Notes under the pieces: generated by a model
What the model saw: the letters and a program-made list of their open reading frames with translations, nothing else
What the model was told of the DNA's origin: nothing
Databases searched by the model: none
Part shown: piece by piece, positions 36,973-46,336 of the stretch
Layout of the letters: every line of letters begins with the position of its first letter
Numbering within the stretch: the first letter of the stretch is position 1
From: Shewanella intestini
Lineage (GTDB): Bacteria > Pseudomonadota > Gammaproteobacteria > Enterobacterales > Shewanellaceae
Assembly: GCF_018221465.1 (NCBI RefSeq)
Contig: NZ_JAAIKR010000003.1
Location: 62,001-126,000, forward strand
Reading direction: 5' to 3'
DNA length: 64,000 bases
Made by a program: the position numbers and the translations under genes

Positions 36973-39900
36973 ACAGACTCCTGCAAATCAGCTAATGCTT
37001 TAGCTGGGGCTAAAAAGGCCTCATTCAAGCTTTTGCTGATGGTCGTTTTTGCGCTTAGCATAGTGCAGCTTAAGCGGCCATCTTGGTGATAAAGGGCAAT
37101 ATCAGCCATTAACGAGCGGCTGGTACTTTTAAGCACATTGAGCACTAAGTAACCTTTATCGCCAGAGGTGAATGGGGCGTAAGTGGTTAACTCACCAATG
37201 GTTGACGGTAAGCTTGCAGCATCGTGTTTGATACGCGCCCACACTAACATGGCTTGTAAAAGTAAGTCTTCAGCAAAAGCCTGACTGCCACCTAACGCCA
37301 TCTTCGGTGTAAAGCTTGCGCAATCTACAGGGTTAATTTGAGGCAACTCAACTGAACAAACCAATTGTTCATCGTTGGCAATTAACAACTGCTTTATTCC
37401 TTGTAGGCGAGGGCCGTGGAATAAACTGCCATTTCTATACAATTCATTATCAGTGCTAATGACTTTACCTGAGTTTGCTAGTTGCTGGGCATTCTTTGCT
37501 GCTGTCGGTAGCGTGGTTGAAACCGCTTCTTTAGCAACTTTCTCATTAATAACCTTCTCATTAATAATTAGGTTTGCTTGATACTGAGGTCTTAGCAAGC
37601 TATCAACGGCATCACTTTGCATACGACTACCAATCAGTGCTTTTAAGCCTAATTGCGTTTGCGTCAATGTCAGCGTTAATACTTGTGGTTCTTTAGTCTC
37701 GAAAATAATGCCTTTGAGCAATTTATAATCTTGAACCGTCACAGGTAGACCACACAATTGCTGCGCTGTTTCACGCATCCATTGTATGGCGCACACTGTT
37801 GGCAGTACTGGATTACCCGCAATGCAATGATCTTCAAGGAAGGGCATAGCAACAGGGTCTAGTACTCGTTCAACACTCACCGTGTTACTCATAACACGGT
37901 GACTTGCAGCATTATTTAAAGAAAGAATCAGCGAACCCTCGGCATTAAGCGAAGAGTCCGCATTACGCTTTTTTATAGCTGCGCCTGTTTTAGCTGCTGA
38001 GCTTGAGCCCTGCATACTTGAACCAATTAATAGCTGTACACCTGACTCAGACAATAGGCTGTGAGCAAACAAATTTGCGCCTTTATCAAGTGGAATTACG
38101 TATACGCCGCGCTCAACAAACATTTTCTTCAATGCTGAACTCACCATTCCGCCATCCCAAGGACCCCAGTTAAAGCTCATCACTTTTGCTTGCGGGTAGT
38201 TAGCTGCAAGTTGCAGTGCTGTCTTATTGAGGATCTCATTAGACATTGAGTAGTCGCTTTGGCCAGTATTGCCATAGAAACCTGCTGCTGATGAGAACAT
38301 GGCGACCAGTTTTAACTTACTTGCATCAATCGCATTGATGATGCCGGCAAAGCCAGACACTTTAGTGCCATATACACGGCCTAATTCAGCTAAGGTTTTG
38401 TCTTGAATATGTTTATCAGCGAGTACACCCGCACCATGAATGATGCCTGTAATCGGTTTAACATCTGCAAGTGATGACCTAATGGCTGCATCTGAACTGA
38501 CATCCATGCTGATGTACTGCGCACTTGCACCAACGTCTTTGAACGCGGCTAATGCACGATCAATTTCTAAACTGCTGGTAATCGGCCAAACTAAGGCATC
38601 AATTTGCTTAGGTGTTGGCTTGTTACCTTGAGATTGAATAAATCCGATTGCAGCGGCTTTTAATTGGCTGGAGTTTACTTCACTAGCGTTAGGCGCAGCC
38701 GCTATGACACTCTTTGCCCACTGAGGTAAATTACCGGCTAAATGCGCACTGCGACCGGCTAGGATAAAGTGCGACTGAGTTTGCTTAGCAAGAGTTAAGG
38801 CGCATTCAAATGTGACGCCTTTCGCTCCGCCAGTCACCAGCACGGTATCTTCACTGTTTAGTGATGCGCCTTGGTAACGGGTGGCGGCACCAGTTGTGGC
38901 TGATGCTGTGGTTGCGAAGAGTGTATGACGACCTTGGCTGCTAATACCCACTTCAGCAATTGCAGTATCAACATCAAATAATTCTGCAATTACCGCTTGT
39001 GCTAACTCGACAGCCTCAAAGCTTGGGGTAATATCCAATGCTCTACAGAACACAGTTGGCCACTCATGACCTAATGTTTTCGTTAAACCAGATAATGCCG
39101 CTTGGTTAAGCTCTGCTTTTGCAAGCTCGTTACGGTTTAAGTAACCGAATCCACCATCAATGCGGCTAACAGTCATAAAGCTTACGCGCTCAGTTTTAGC
39201 CAGTTCAGCAAATGATTGCTGAAGGTGTTTAGCCATCAAGAAAGCTTGTTCAACAGAGGTAAAACCAGCATCACTTAACGCAAGTGTGTTCTTTGTTGTA
39301 TCAGTTGCAAGTTGAGGCTGTAAATGCACAAAGCCTGCGATCTTATGTTGCTTGCTAATTTGAGCAATGACATCACTAATCGCGTTGTCATTGACCGCAG
39401 ATAAAGTGAAACTAGCGATATCACTGCTGAGCGGTGATTGCGCCAATATCACTGACTCAGGGCTACGAATAACGGCGACGGTTAGGCCTGTTGCTACTAG
39501 TTTTTCAGCTAAAACACCTGCGTTATGGCCGTCATCATTGATAACGATACAAGCGTCTTTTGAAAAACCGTCAACTAACTTATCCGCCGCGGGCAGCTTT
39601 TTTAGCGCAACTTCCTGATGAGGAGGTAAGTCAGTTGCTAACTCAGCTGTGGCAGGTGAAGTGTCAGTTGAGCTTAGCGTTGGCTGAGAGCCTTCAGCTG
39701 CACTTGTTGAAAGTTTAGCGCCTTCAGCAGGTAGCTTAGAGTTCATGTAGCTAACGATTTCACCCAGTGTACGACACTCAGCTAAATCTTCAGGGTTAAG
39801 CTCTGGCAGTGTTGGCAGTTCGTCTTGAACCGTCCCTAGAATTTCAACACGCTTGATTGAATCGATACCTAAATCGGCTTCCATATCCATGCTTAATTCA

Positions 39901-42900
39901 AGCATTTCAGTTGGGTAACCGGTTTTTTCAGCAACCACAGTCATCATAGTACTTTGTACTTGCTCAGCTGTTAATGCAGACAAGGCGCTCAAGGCTGTTT
40001 CTGCGCTCAAGGCTGTTTGTGCACTTAAACCAGATGCTTGATCAGCTGAAGCGGCTAGAGTTACAGACGTTGCGGTTGTTGTAGCAGTAACCGCAGCAAG
40101 CTTAGAATTCATATAGTCAACAATTTCACCAAGGGTACGACACTCAGCTAAATCTTCAGGGTTAAGCTCTGGCAGTGTTGGCAGTTCGTCTTGAACAGTA
40201 CCTAAAATTTCAACACGCTTGATTGAATCGATACCTAAATCGGCTTCCATATCCATGCTTAATTCAAGCATTTCAGTTGGGTAACCGGTTTTTTCAGCAA
40301 CCACAGTCATCATAGTACTTTGTACTTGCTCAGCTGTTAATGCAGACAAGGCGCTCAAGGCTGTTTCTGCGCTCAAGGCTGTTTGTGCACTTAAACCAGA
40401 TGCTTGATCAGCTGAAGCGGCTAGAGTTACAGACGTTGCGGTTGTTGTAGCAGTAACCGCAGCAAGCTTAGAATTCATATAGTCAACAATTTCACCAAGT
40501 GTACGACACTCAGCTAAATCTTCAGGACTTAGTTCAGGCAGTGTTGGCAGTTCGTCTTGAACAGTACCTAAAATTTCAACACGCTTGATTGAATCGATGC
40601 CTAAATCCGCTTCCATATCCATGCTTAATTCAAGCATTTCAGTTGGGTAACCGGTTTTTTCAGCAACAACAGTCATCATAGTGCTTTGTACTTGTTCAGC
40701 ACTTAAATCTGATGTTTGAGTAGCTGCTACTTGAGAGGCGCCTGCTGCGGCCTGTGTATTAGCGCCTGCAGCGGGTAGTTTGCTGTTCATATAGTCAACA
40801 ATTTCGCCAAGGGTACGACACTCAGCTAAATCTTCAGGGCTCAGCTCTGGCAGTGTTGGTAGTTCGTCTTGAACCGTCCCTAGAATTTCAACTCGCTTGA
40901 TTGAATCGATGCCTAAATCGGCTTCCATATCCATGCTTAATTCAAGCATTTCAGTTGGATAACCGGTTTTTTCTGCAACCACTTCAAGCATAGTGTTGAG
41001 TACTGTTTCTGTGCTAAGACCTGAAGCAGCAGGGGCGGAAACGGCTGTGTGAGTTGCATTTGCAGTGTTGCTGTTCATAGCGCCTGCGGCCGGTAGTTTA
41101 CTACCCATATAGTCAACGATTTCGCCAAGAGTACGACACTCGGCTAAATCTTCAGGGCTTAGCTCTGGCAGTGTTGGAAGTTCGTCTTGAACAGTACCTA
41201 AGATCTCTACACGTTTGATAGAATCAATACCGAGATCTGCTTCCATATCCATGCTGAGTTCAAGCATTTCAGTTGGGTAACCTGTTTTTTCTGCAACCAC
41301 TTCTAACATAGTATTCAGAACTTTTTGTGAGCTCAGGGCTGTTTGCGCGCTTAAGCCTGCTGGATCAGTTACTGCAGGTGCATTTATTACAGGAGCGGCT
41401 ACAGGAGCAGGTGCTTTAACTGGTTCTACCCGTGGAGCAGGAGCGGCCATCGCGGCAGCTTGATCTATACGTGTGGCTTTTGCTACTGGAGTGTTAACTG
41501 CTGGAGCAGGTACAGGAGCCGCTACTTTCACTGCTTCAACTACTGGTGCAGCAATCACTGGAGTCGTAACGACAGGTTTGGTCGTTGCCGGCATATTAAC
41601 AACGGCAGTTGCTACAGGAGCTTGGTCTGTCAGCATACTCAAGGCATTTTGGCTAGCTTGTGCTTGCTGCTCAAGGAACAAAGTATGGCTTTGCAAAGTT
41701 TGTGCTTGATGCTGGTGGAATAACTCCATTGAACGTTGCAAGCTCTCTGGAATAGCGTGTCCTGCGGCGGCCATTTTACTTTGCTCGGTCATTAGGTGAG
41801 TAAAGGTATCGCCATATTGCTTCGGAATCGCTAAGAACTGCTGGTGCACATCAGCCGCTTGCTGTTGCGCGTTAAAGAAGGCTTCTAAGCTGCCAGTCGC
41901 TGGCGCAGTTTGAGCTTGTGTTTGAGCTGTGATTGACTGAGTCGACTGCCTAACAGTGGCTGCAGCATTGGATGCTGTTGTCGCGTTAGATGCGGCAACT
42001 TCAACATATTCAGTTTTAATGACTTCTTTTTCCACAATCTTCTCTACTATTTTTTCTACCGGCTTCTCGATAACTTTTTCTACAATTTTTTCAACCACTT
42101 GTGAACTGACTTGACCTGTTGCTAATGACTTTTCCATTTTGGCGCGAGTGGCCTCACTAATATGGTTAGCTGCGCAGAGTTTGACGTTCATGCCTTTAGG
42201 TATTGTTGGGGCGGCTATTTTGGCTTGATAAGGGTCAATTTCAGTTAATGGTGCGCCTAAAACGTTAAGTTGCATGGCGGCAACACGTAATTGCACATCA
42301 CTATTGCCCTTAGGGTTTGGATTGATACTGATAACGGATACCGCTTCCGCTTTATTACCTAGGGTCGCTTCAACCAGTTTTTGGAGAATGTTTTTAGGGC
42401 CAAATTCGACAAATACGCGCGCGCCAGCATCATACATGTTGTTTAGCTGGTCAGTGAAACGCACTGACTGCAACATGTGCTGCTTGAAAGCGGCTTTAAT
42501 TGATTTAGCATCTTTAGGGTGTTTGTCGCCCGTTGCATTTGAGAACAAATCGACTTTGCTGGCAGTAAATTTAGCGTTATCAATTGCCTTGGCAAACGGT
42601 TTTTGCGCATGACCGACAAGTGGGGTGTGAAAAGCCCCTGATACTGGCAATGCAATGGCTTTAAAGCCTAGTGCGCTAATGGCGTTAGCTGCATTTGCAC
42701 AAGAGTCAGTTGGGCCAGCAATGACTAATTGGGTCGCAGAGTTATAGTTAGCGACTTTCACGCCCTCAAACTCACTGATGCAGGTTTCTAGTTTGGCGAT
42801 ATTATCACTATTGGCGGCATCATTTGCGTTAGCTGGCAAGATAATGGCATACATGGTGCCTTTGTCTAATTCATTGCCGTCTTTATCAACGGCTGATGCT

Positions 42901-45146
42901 GCCATTGCAGCGCCACGGGCAAATGATAATTGGTAGTAATCATCATTTGATATCACACCCGCTGCACATAATGCTGACAGTTCACCAAAGCTGTGGCCGG
43001 CAAACATATCTGCGCTAAAACCTGATTGAGTAAACAATTGGTATTGGCTCATGCTTACTACACCAATGGCGCTTTGTGCGTTATCAGTGCGGGTGAGTAA
43101 AGCTACTTGCGCATCTTTATCTGCTTTTTCAAATGCAGGAATAGGGAACATGACTTTTGATAATGGCGTTTTATCAAAGCTTGCAAATACCTTGTCGGCT
43201 TTGACTAATTGCTGGCGCATTTCAGGGAAGTGACATGCCACTTCAATACCCATGTTGAGGTACTGAGAACCTTGACCTGCAAATAACGCCGCCACTTTTG
43301 GTGCGTTAGTCGCTTTCTTGCCTTTAGTTGTCTTTTGGTTGGCATTAATCGTGATGAGTGCTGATGAACGGTAGCTAGTACCTGATGGTAGTTGCCATGC
43401 ATCAACATCATTATTTAGCTGCTTTAACGATAAACCAAGCTGGGAGGTTAATTCATTAAGGCTTGAGACCACAAGGCCTAAACGCGCAGCTGAGTCATCA
43501 AGCTTACGCACAGCATAAAGCTTGGCGATGCGAGTGAGCTCTGCTTGTTCGATACTGCTGTTGTCAGTCCCTTTTAGGCTACTGATTTCAGCACTAAGCT
43601 GGTTCACTTCTGCAATTAAGGCCGCTTTGTTATCAGCGCTAATGAGTATGCTTTGTGCTACTTGGCGTTGACGGTACTTCTCATCACGACGGTGCTCTGG
43701 GCTGTACTCTTCTAATACTAAATGGAAGTTTGTGCCACCAAAACCAAATGAGCTAATACCGGCGCGTCGCGGTGTGCCATCTGGGCGAGGCAGCCATGGA
43801 CGTGTTTGGGTATTAATGAAAAACGGTGAATCCTCAACATTAAGCTTAGGGTTTGGTTTAGAGACGTTAATGGTTGGTGGCAGCACTTTATGGTGCAGGG
43901 CAAGGGCTGCTTTAATGACACCAGCAGTACCTGCAGTTGATTTAGTGTGACCCACTTGCGACTTCACTGACCCTAAAGCAATGTGCTGCTTGGCGGCGCC
44001 GTTTTCACCAAATACAGATTTAAGACCGTTAAACTCGGCAACATCACCAGCAGCAGTACCTGTGCCGTGCGCTTCAATTAAGCCAACTGTTTCAGGGGCA
44101 AAACCAGCGTCATCATAAGCACGTTTTAATGCTTTTGCTTGGCCTTCAGGACGCGGAGCGTAAATACTCTTAAATTTACCGTCTGATGAAGCGCCGACAC
44201 CTTTAATTACAGAATAAATACGGTCGCCATCACGCTCTGCATCTTCAAGACGCTTAAGCGCTACCATGCCGATACCTTCACCAATCATCATGCCTTTTGA
44301 GTCGATATCAAATGGTTGAATGGTTTCATTGGTGGTGAATGCGGGGGTTTTTGAAAAACTCATGTACATCGAAGGTGAGTTATCGGTACACACACCACCG
44401 GTTATCATCATTTCACTGCGCCCTTCAACCAGCTCTGTCAGTGCCATACGCATTGCGGCAAGTGAACCTGCGCATGCCGCATCGACCACACAGTTCATGC
44501 CGCCTAAATCGAAGCGGTTAGCAATACGACCGGCAATTACGTTGCCTAGCGAACCTGGGAATGAGTTTTCTTCCCAGTGAATATATTGGTCTTGGAATTT
44601 TTTGATCAGCATATTGCTGTCAGTATCGCTTAAGCCGCTGCTTTTAAATACTTTTTTAAGTACTGGATATTGTAGACGTGCAGATAAGCTTGCATTGATC
44701 TTTTGACCGCCCCCCACGCCGAGTGTGATACCGATTTTATCTGTATCGTACTCTGATGTAACCCCAGCATCAGCTAAGACTTCTTTGGCAATAACCAATG
44801 AAAGTAATTGTGAGGTATCAGTTAGCTCTAAAATATTAGGTGGCAGGCCAAACTCCATTGGATTGAAGTCAACTTCTGGGATAAATCCACCGCGTTTACA
44901 GTAGCTTTTATCTGGGGTGCTTTTATCTGCATCAAAGTAATCTTCGGCGCGCCAGTGCGATTCAGGGACGTCAGTAATTGCATCAATCTTTTCGCTGATT
45001 AAGTCCCAAAACTTATTTAAATAACGCGAGTTTGCAAAGATGCTCGCCATGCCGACGATAGCAATTGGCATGTCTTTAAGGCGTTTATTTAAGCGAGAGT
45101 CTTGCTCTATATTTGCAGTCTCTTGCGGTTGTTCGGTTTGGCTCAT
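36969..45146 (-). CDS. pfaA: PUFA synthase subunit PfaA (KS-MAT-5xACP-KR-DH-like)
   Basis: 2725-residue core of the polyketide-type fatty acid synthase that makes polyunsaturated fatty acids from malonyl-CoA without desaturases. Domains: ketosynthase (about 25-480) with Cys225 in VVDAACAGSL; malonyl acyltransferase (about 600-950) with Ser719 in AGHSFGEL; an Ala/Pro/Val-rich linker (about 1040-1270); five ACPs whose pantetheine Ser in LGIDSIKR lie at about 1309, 1415, 1519, 1641 and 1763; ketoreductase with VTGGAKGVTFECAL near 2105; and a C-terminal hot-dog-like DH region with FLEDHCIAGNPVLPTVCA. ATG overlaps the pfaR stop (ATGA), with GGAG upstream. Confidence 0.96.
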   Translation of the reverse strand: MSQTEQPQETANIEQDSRLNKRLKDMPIAIVGMASIFANSRYLNKFWDLISEKIDAITDVPESHWRAEDYFDADKSTPDKSYCKRGGFIPEVDFNPMEFGLPPNILELTDTSQLLSLVIAKEVLADAGVTSEYDTDKIGITLGVGGGQKINASLSARLQYPVLKKVFKSSGLSDTDSNMLIKKFQDQYIHWEENSFPGSLGNVIAGRIANRFDLGGMNCVVDAACAGSLAAMRMALTELVEGRSEMMITGGVCTDNSPSMYMSFSKTPAFTTNETIQPFDIDSKGMMIGEGIGMVALKRLEDAERDGDRIYSVIKGVGASSDGKFKSIYAPRPEGQAKALKRAYDDAGFAPETVGLIEAHGTGTAAGDVAEFNGLKSVFGENGAAKQHIALGSVKSQVGHTKSTAGTAGVIKAALALHHKVLPPTINVSKPNPKLNVEDSPFFINTQTRPWLPRPDGTPRRAGISSFGFGGTNFHLVLEEYSPEHRRDEKYRQRQVAQSILISADNKAALIAEVNQLSAEISSLKGTDNSSIEQAELTRIAKLYAVRKLDDSAARLGLVVSSLNELTSQLGLSLKQLNNDVDAWQLPSGTSYRSSALITINANQKTTKGKKATNAPKVAALFAGQGSQYLNMGIEVACHFPEMRQQLVKADKVFASFDKTPLSKVMFPIPAFEKADKDAQVALLTRTDNAQSAIGVVSMSQYQLFTQSGFSADMFAGHSFGELSALCAAGVISNDDYYQLSFARGAAMAASAVDKDGNELDKGTMYAIILPANANDAANSDNIAKLETCISEFEGVKVANYNSATQLVIAGPTDSCANAANAISALGFKAIALPVSGAFHTPLVGHAQKPFAKAIDNAKFTASKVDLFSNATGDKHPKDAKSIKAAFKQHMLQSVRFTDQLNNMYDAGARVFVEFGPKNILQKLVEATLGNKAEAVSVISINPNPKGNSDVQLRVAAMQLNVLGAPLTEIDPYQAKIAAPTIPKGMNVKLCAANHISEATRAKMEKSLATGQVSSQVVEKIVEKVIEKPVEKIVEKIVEKEVIKTEYVEVAASNATTASNAAATVRQSTQSITAQTQAQTAPATGSLEAFFNAQQQAADVHQQFLAIPKQYGDTFTHLMTEQSKMAAAGHAIPESLQRSMELFHQHQAQTLQSHTLFLEQQAQASQNALSMLTDQAPVATAVVNMPATTKPVVTTPVIAAPVVEAVKVAAPVPAPAVNTPVAKATRIDQAAAMAAPAPRVEPVKAPAPVAAPVINAPAVTDPAGLSAQTALSSQKVLNTMLEVVAEKTGYPTEMLELSMDMEADLGIDSIKRVEILGTVQDELPTLPELSPEDLAECRTLGEIVDYMGSKLPAAGAMNSNTANATHTAVSAPAASGLSTETVLNTMLEVVAEKTGYPTEMLELSMDMEADLGIDSIKRVEILGTVQDELPTLPELSPEDLAECRTLGEIVDYMNSKLPAAGANTQAAAGASQVAATQTSDLSAEQVQSTMMTVVAEKTGYPTEMLELSMDMEADLGIDSIKRVEILGTVQDELPTLPELSPEDLAECRTLGEIVDYMNSKLAAVTATTTATSVTLAASADQASGLSAQTALSAETALSALSALTAEQVQSTMMTVVAEKTGYPTEMLELSMDMEADLGIDSIKRVEILGTVQDELPTLPELNPEDLAECRTLGEIVDYMNSKLAAVTATTTATSVTLAASADQASGLSAQTALSAETALSALSALTAEQVQSTMMTVVAEKTGYPTEMLELSMDMEADLGIDSIKRVEILGTVQDELPTLPELNPEDLAECRTLGEIVSYMNSKLPAEGAKLSTSAAEGSQPTLSSTDTSPATAELATDLPPHQEVALKKLPAADKLVDGFSKDACIVINDDGHNAGVLAEKLVATGLTVAVIRSPESVILAQSPLSSDIASFTLSAVNDNAISDVIAQISKQHKIAGFVHLQPQLATDTTKNTLALSDAGFTSVEQAFLMAKHLQQSFAELAKTERVSFMTVSRIDGGFGYLNRNELAKAELNQAALSGLTKTLGHEWPTVFCRALDITPSFEAVELAQAVIAELFDVDTAIAEVGISSQGRHTLFATTASATTGAATRYQGASLNSEDTVLVTGGAKGVTFECALTLAKQTQSHFILAGRSAHLAGNLPQWAKSVIAAAPNASEVNSSQLKAAAIGFIQSQGNKPTPKQIDALVWPITSSLEIDRALAAFKDVGASAQYISMDVSSDAAIRSSLADVKPITGIIHGAGVLADKHIQDKTLAELGRVYGTKVSGFAGIINAIDASKLKLVAMFSSAAGFYGNTGQSDYSMSNEILNKTALQLAANYPQAKVMSFNWGPWDGGMVSSALKKMFVERGVYVIPLDKGANLFAHSLLSESGVQLLIGSSMQGSSSAAKTGAAIKKRNADSSLNAEGSLILSLNNAASHRVMSNTVSVERVLDPVAMPFLEDHCIAGNPVLPTVCAIQWMRETAQQLCGLPVTVQDYKLLKGIIFETKEPQVLTLTLTQTQLGLKALIGSRMQSDAVDSLLRPQYQANLIINEKVINEKVAKEAVSTTLPTAAKNAQQLANSGKVISTDNELYRNGSLFHGPRLQGIKQLLIANDEQLVCSVELPQINPVDCASFTPKMALGGSQAFAEDLLLQAMLVWARIKHDAASLPSTIGELTTYAPFTSGDKGYLVLNVLKSTSRSLMADIALYHQDGRLSCTMLSAKTTISKSLNEAFLAPAKALADLQESV
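39735..41330 (-). repeat. Tandem ACP-domain repeats within pfaA
   Basis: Five ACP units. Measured on a common anchor in the coding sequence, successive spacings are 318, 312, 366 and 366 bp. The last three units include an identical linker of about 35 residues (SVTLAASADQASGL and onward), and at the DNA level 39841-40124 and 40207-40490 look identical apart from isolated differences at the ends, implying recent duplication or gene conversion. Confidence 0.93.
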
Positions 45147-46018
45147 AGTGAGTCTCCAGTGTTCAGCTTATCCGTAGCTGAATGATTTTTCTGTTGTGCC
45201 ATTTTGGGTGCATTTTCGACAGTTGCGCCAGGAAAACGGACTAAAAATGTATGGTAATTTTTGACTAATAGCTTACGTAAATGAAACGGGCCGTGCTTTA
45301 ACACATAAGCAATATAGCGATTTGTGGCTTGAGTATGACTGTCTTGATAAATGTCTAAATAGATCCAATCAGTCGCAAAATCGACCCCCAATAAAATGGA
45401 GTAACGGTCTGCTTGAGTGAGTTGCGGTGGTATGGTTAACGAAACCACTTGCACTACGCTATCTGGGGTTGCCTCGGGCAATGCCAATGTGGCGGCTAAG
45501 GTTTGTGGATTTAATGTGTATGTCGCGACATCTGTGCCTTGAACGATAGGCAATTGATTGAAATAGCGCTCTGGCACATGTGGGCTTTCAAATGCATCTA
45601 ACTTGGATACCCCATAACGCTTTAAGCACCTTGCTAACCCTGAACGCGAAACATTGGGGTTAATAAATTTTTGAGTAATTTTGAGCAATTTATCAAGTGG
45701 CATCTTCAGTTGATAACGCAGTCCCACAACCACATATTCTTCCATTGGTGAAAGCGTGGTTTTTAAATGATGGGGGGTATTAGGTATATCGCTAATGGAG
45801 TCGCGTTTACGCCATTTTCTGACGGTAGCTTCTGAGATATTTAAAATTTTTGCCAGTTGACTCACGCTATAGTCTGAACGTTGAATAAATTGACGCATTT
45901 CCGGCGTGGTAGTCGCGTTTCTATGCCTGTTTGGTGATGTTTTTTTAGCCAAACGGTCCGCATCAGTAGGTTGGGGATTATTTTTATCTGCACTATCAGC
46001 GGTTTTTGGCTGCGCCAT
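45143..46018 (-). CDS. pfaR: PfaR-type transcriptional regulator of the pfa genes
   Basis: 291 residues with an N-terminal helix-turn-helix (about 48-75: YSVSQLAKILNISEATVRKWRKRDS) of the kind found in IS481-like transposases, followed by a second helical block (about 100-150) and a C-terminal part ending in low complexity. The DDE catalytic triad is not evident, so it is read as a domesticated transposase-like regulator. A gene in this position activates pfa expression in Photobacterium profundum. Its stop overlaps the pfaA ATG by 4 bases, so it is translationally coupled to its presumed target. Confidence 0.85.
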   Translation of the reverse strand: MAQPKTADSADKNNPQPTDADRLAKKTSPNRHRNATTTPEMRQFIQRSDYSVSQLAKILNISEATVRKWRKRDSISDIPNTPHHLKTTLSPMEEYVVVGLRYQLKMPLDKLLKITQKFINPNVSRSGLARCLKRYGVSKLDAFESPHVPERYFNQLPIVQGTDVATYTLNPQTLAATLALPEATPDSVVQVVSLTIPPQLTQADRYSILLGVDFATDWIYLDIYQDSHTQATNRYIAYVLKHGPFHLRKLLVKNYHTFLVRFPGATVENAPKMAQQKNHSATDKLNTGDSL

Positions 46019-46336
46019 AAGGTCTTTTTTCCAATAAATGGGAGCTTAGTTGGCCATTATATTGGCAACAAATAACTTACTTAGACTAAATGAACTATGC
46101 ACAATACAGTAGCTTTTGACTCGATACAATCACCTGGGACTTAAAATGCAACTTAAACGGAAACAAGCCATTGGTTCGCGGGCTTCATTGGTCATAATCG
46201 TGTGAGTCATAGGGATATAGGTGTTTGAATATGGTTATTTTATTCTATATAGGCATAATGTTGTCTTATTTTGCAACGCTCGCGTTATCCCTATTGTAGG
46301 GTGACTTTAGTGTGAATAATTACCCGAGACTCGAAT
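46019..46336. promoter_or_regulatory. Divergent pfaR / pfaE promoter region
   Basis: 318 bases, AT-rich, between the divergent pfaR and pfaE genes, and so expected to hold both promoters and any PfaR sites. A short palindrome CCCTA-TTG-TAGGG lies at 46289-46301, about 35 bases before the pfaE ATG. I could not assign -35/-10 boxes with confidence. Confidence 0.5.

Noticed and set aside
39735-41330. CRISPR-like direct repeats
   Set aside because: The repeats are in-frame ACP domains with LGIDSIKR motifs inside pfaA, with 312-366 bp periods, not short repeats with unique spacers.
41460-41723. Overlapping + strand frames within pfaA (also 42274-42612 and 44320-44580)
   Set aside because: They lie opposite well-conserved PfaA domains and arise from its skewed Ala/Thr codon use; no ribosome-binding site.
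45143-46018. Insertion sequence transposase
   Set aside because: Helix-turn-helix is transposase-like, but no terminal repeats, no DDE pattern, and it is coupled to pfaA in the slot of PfaR.
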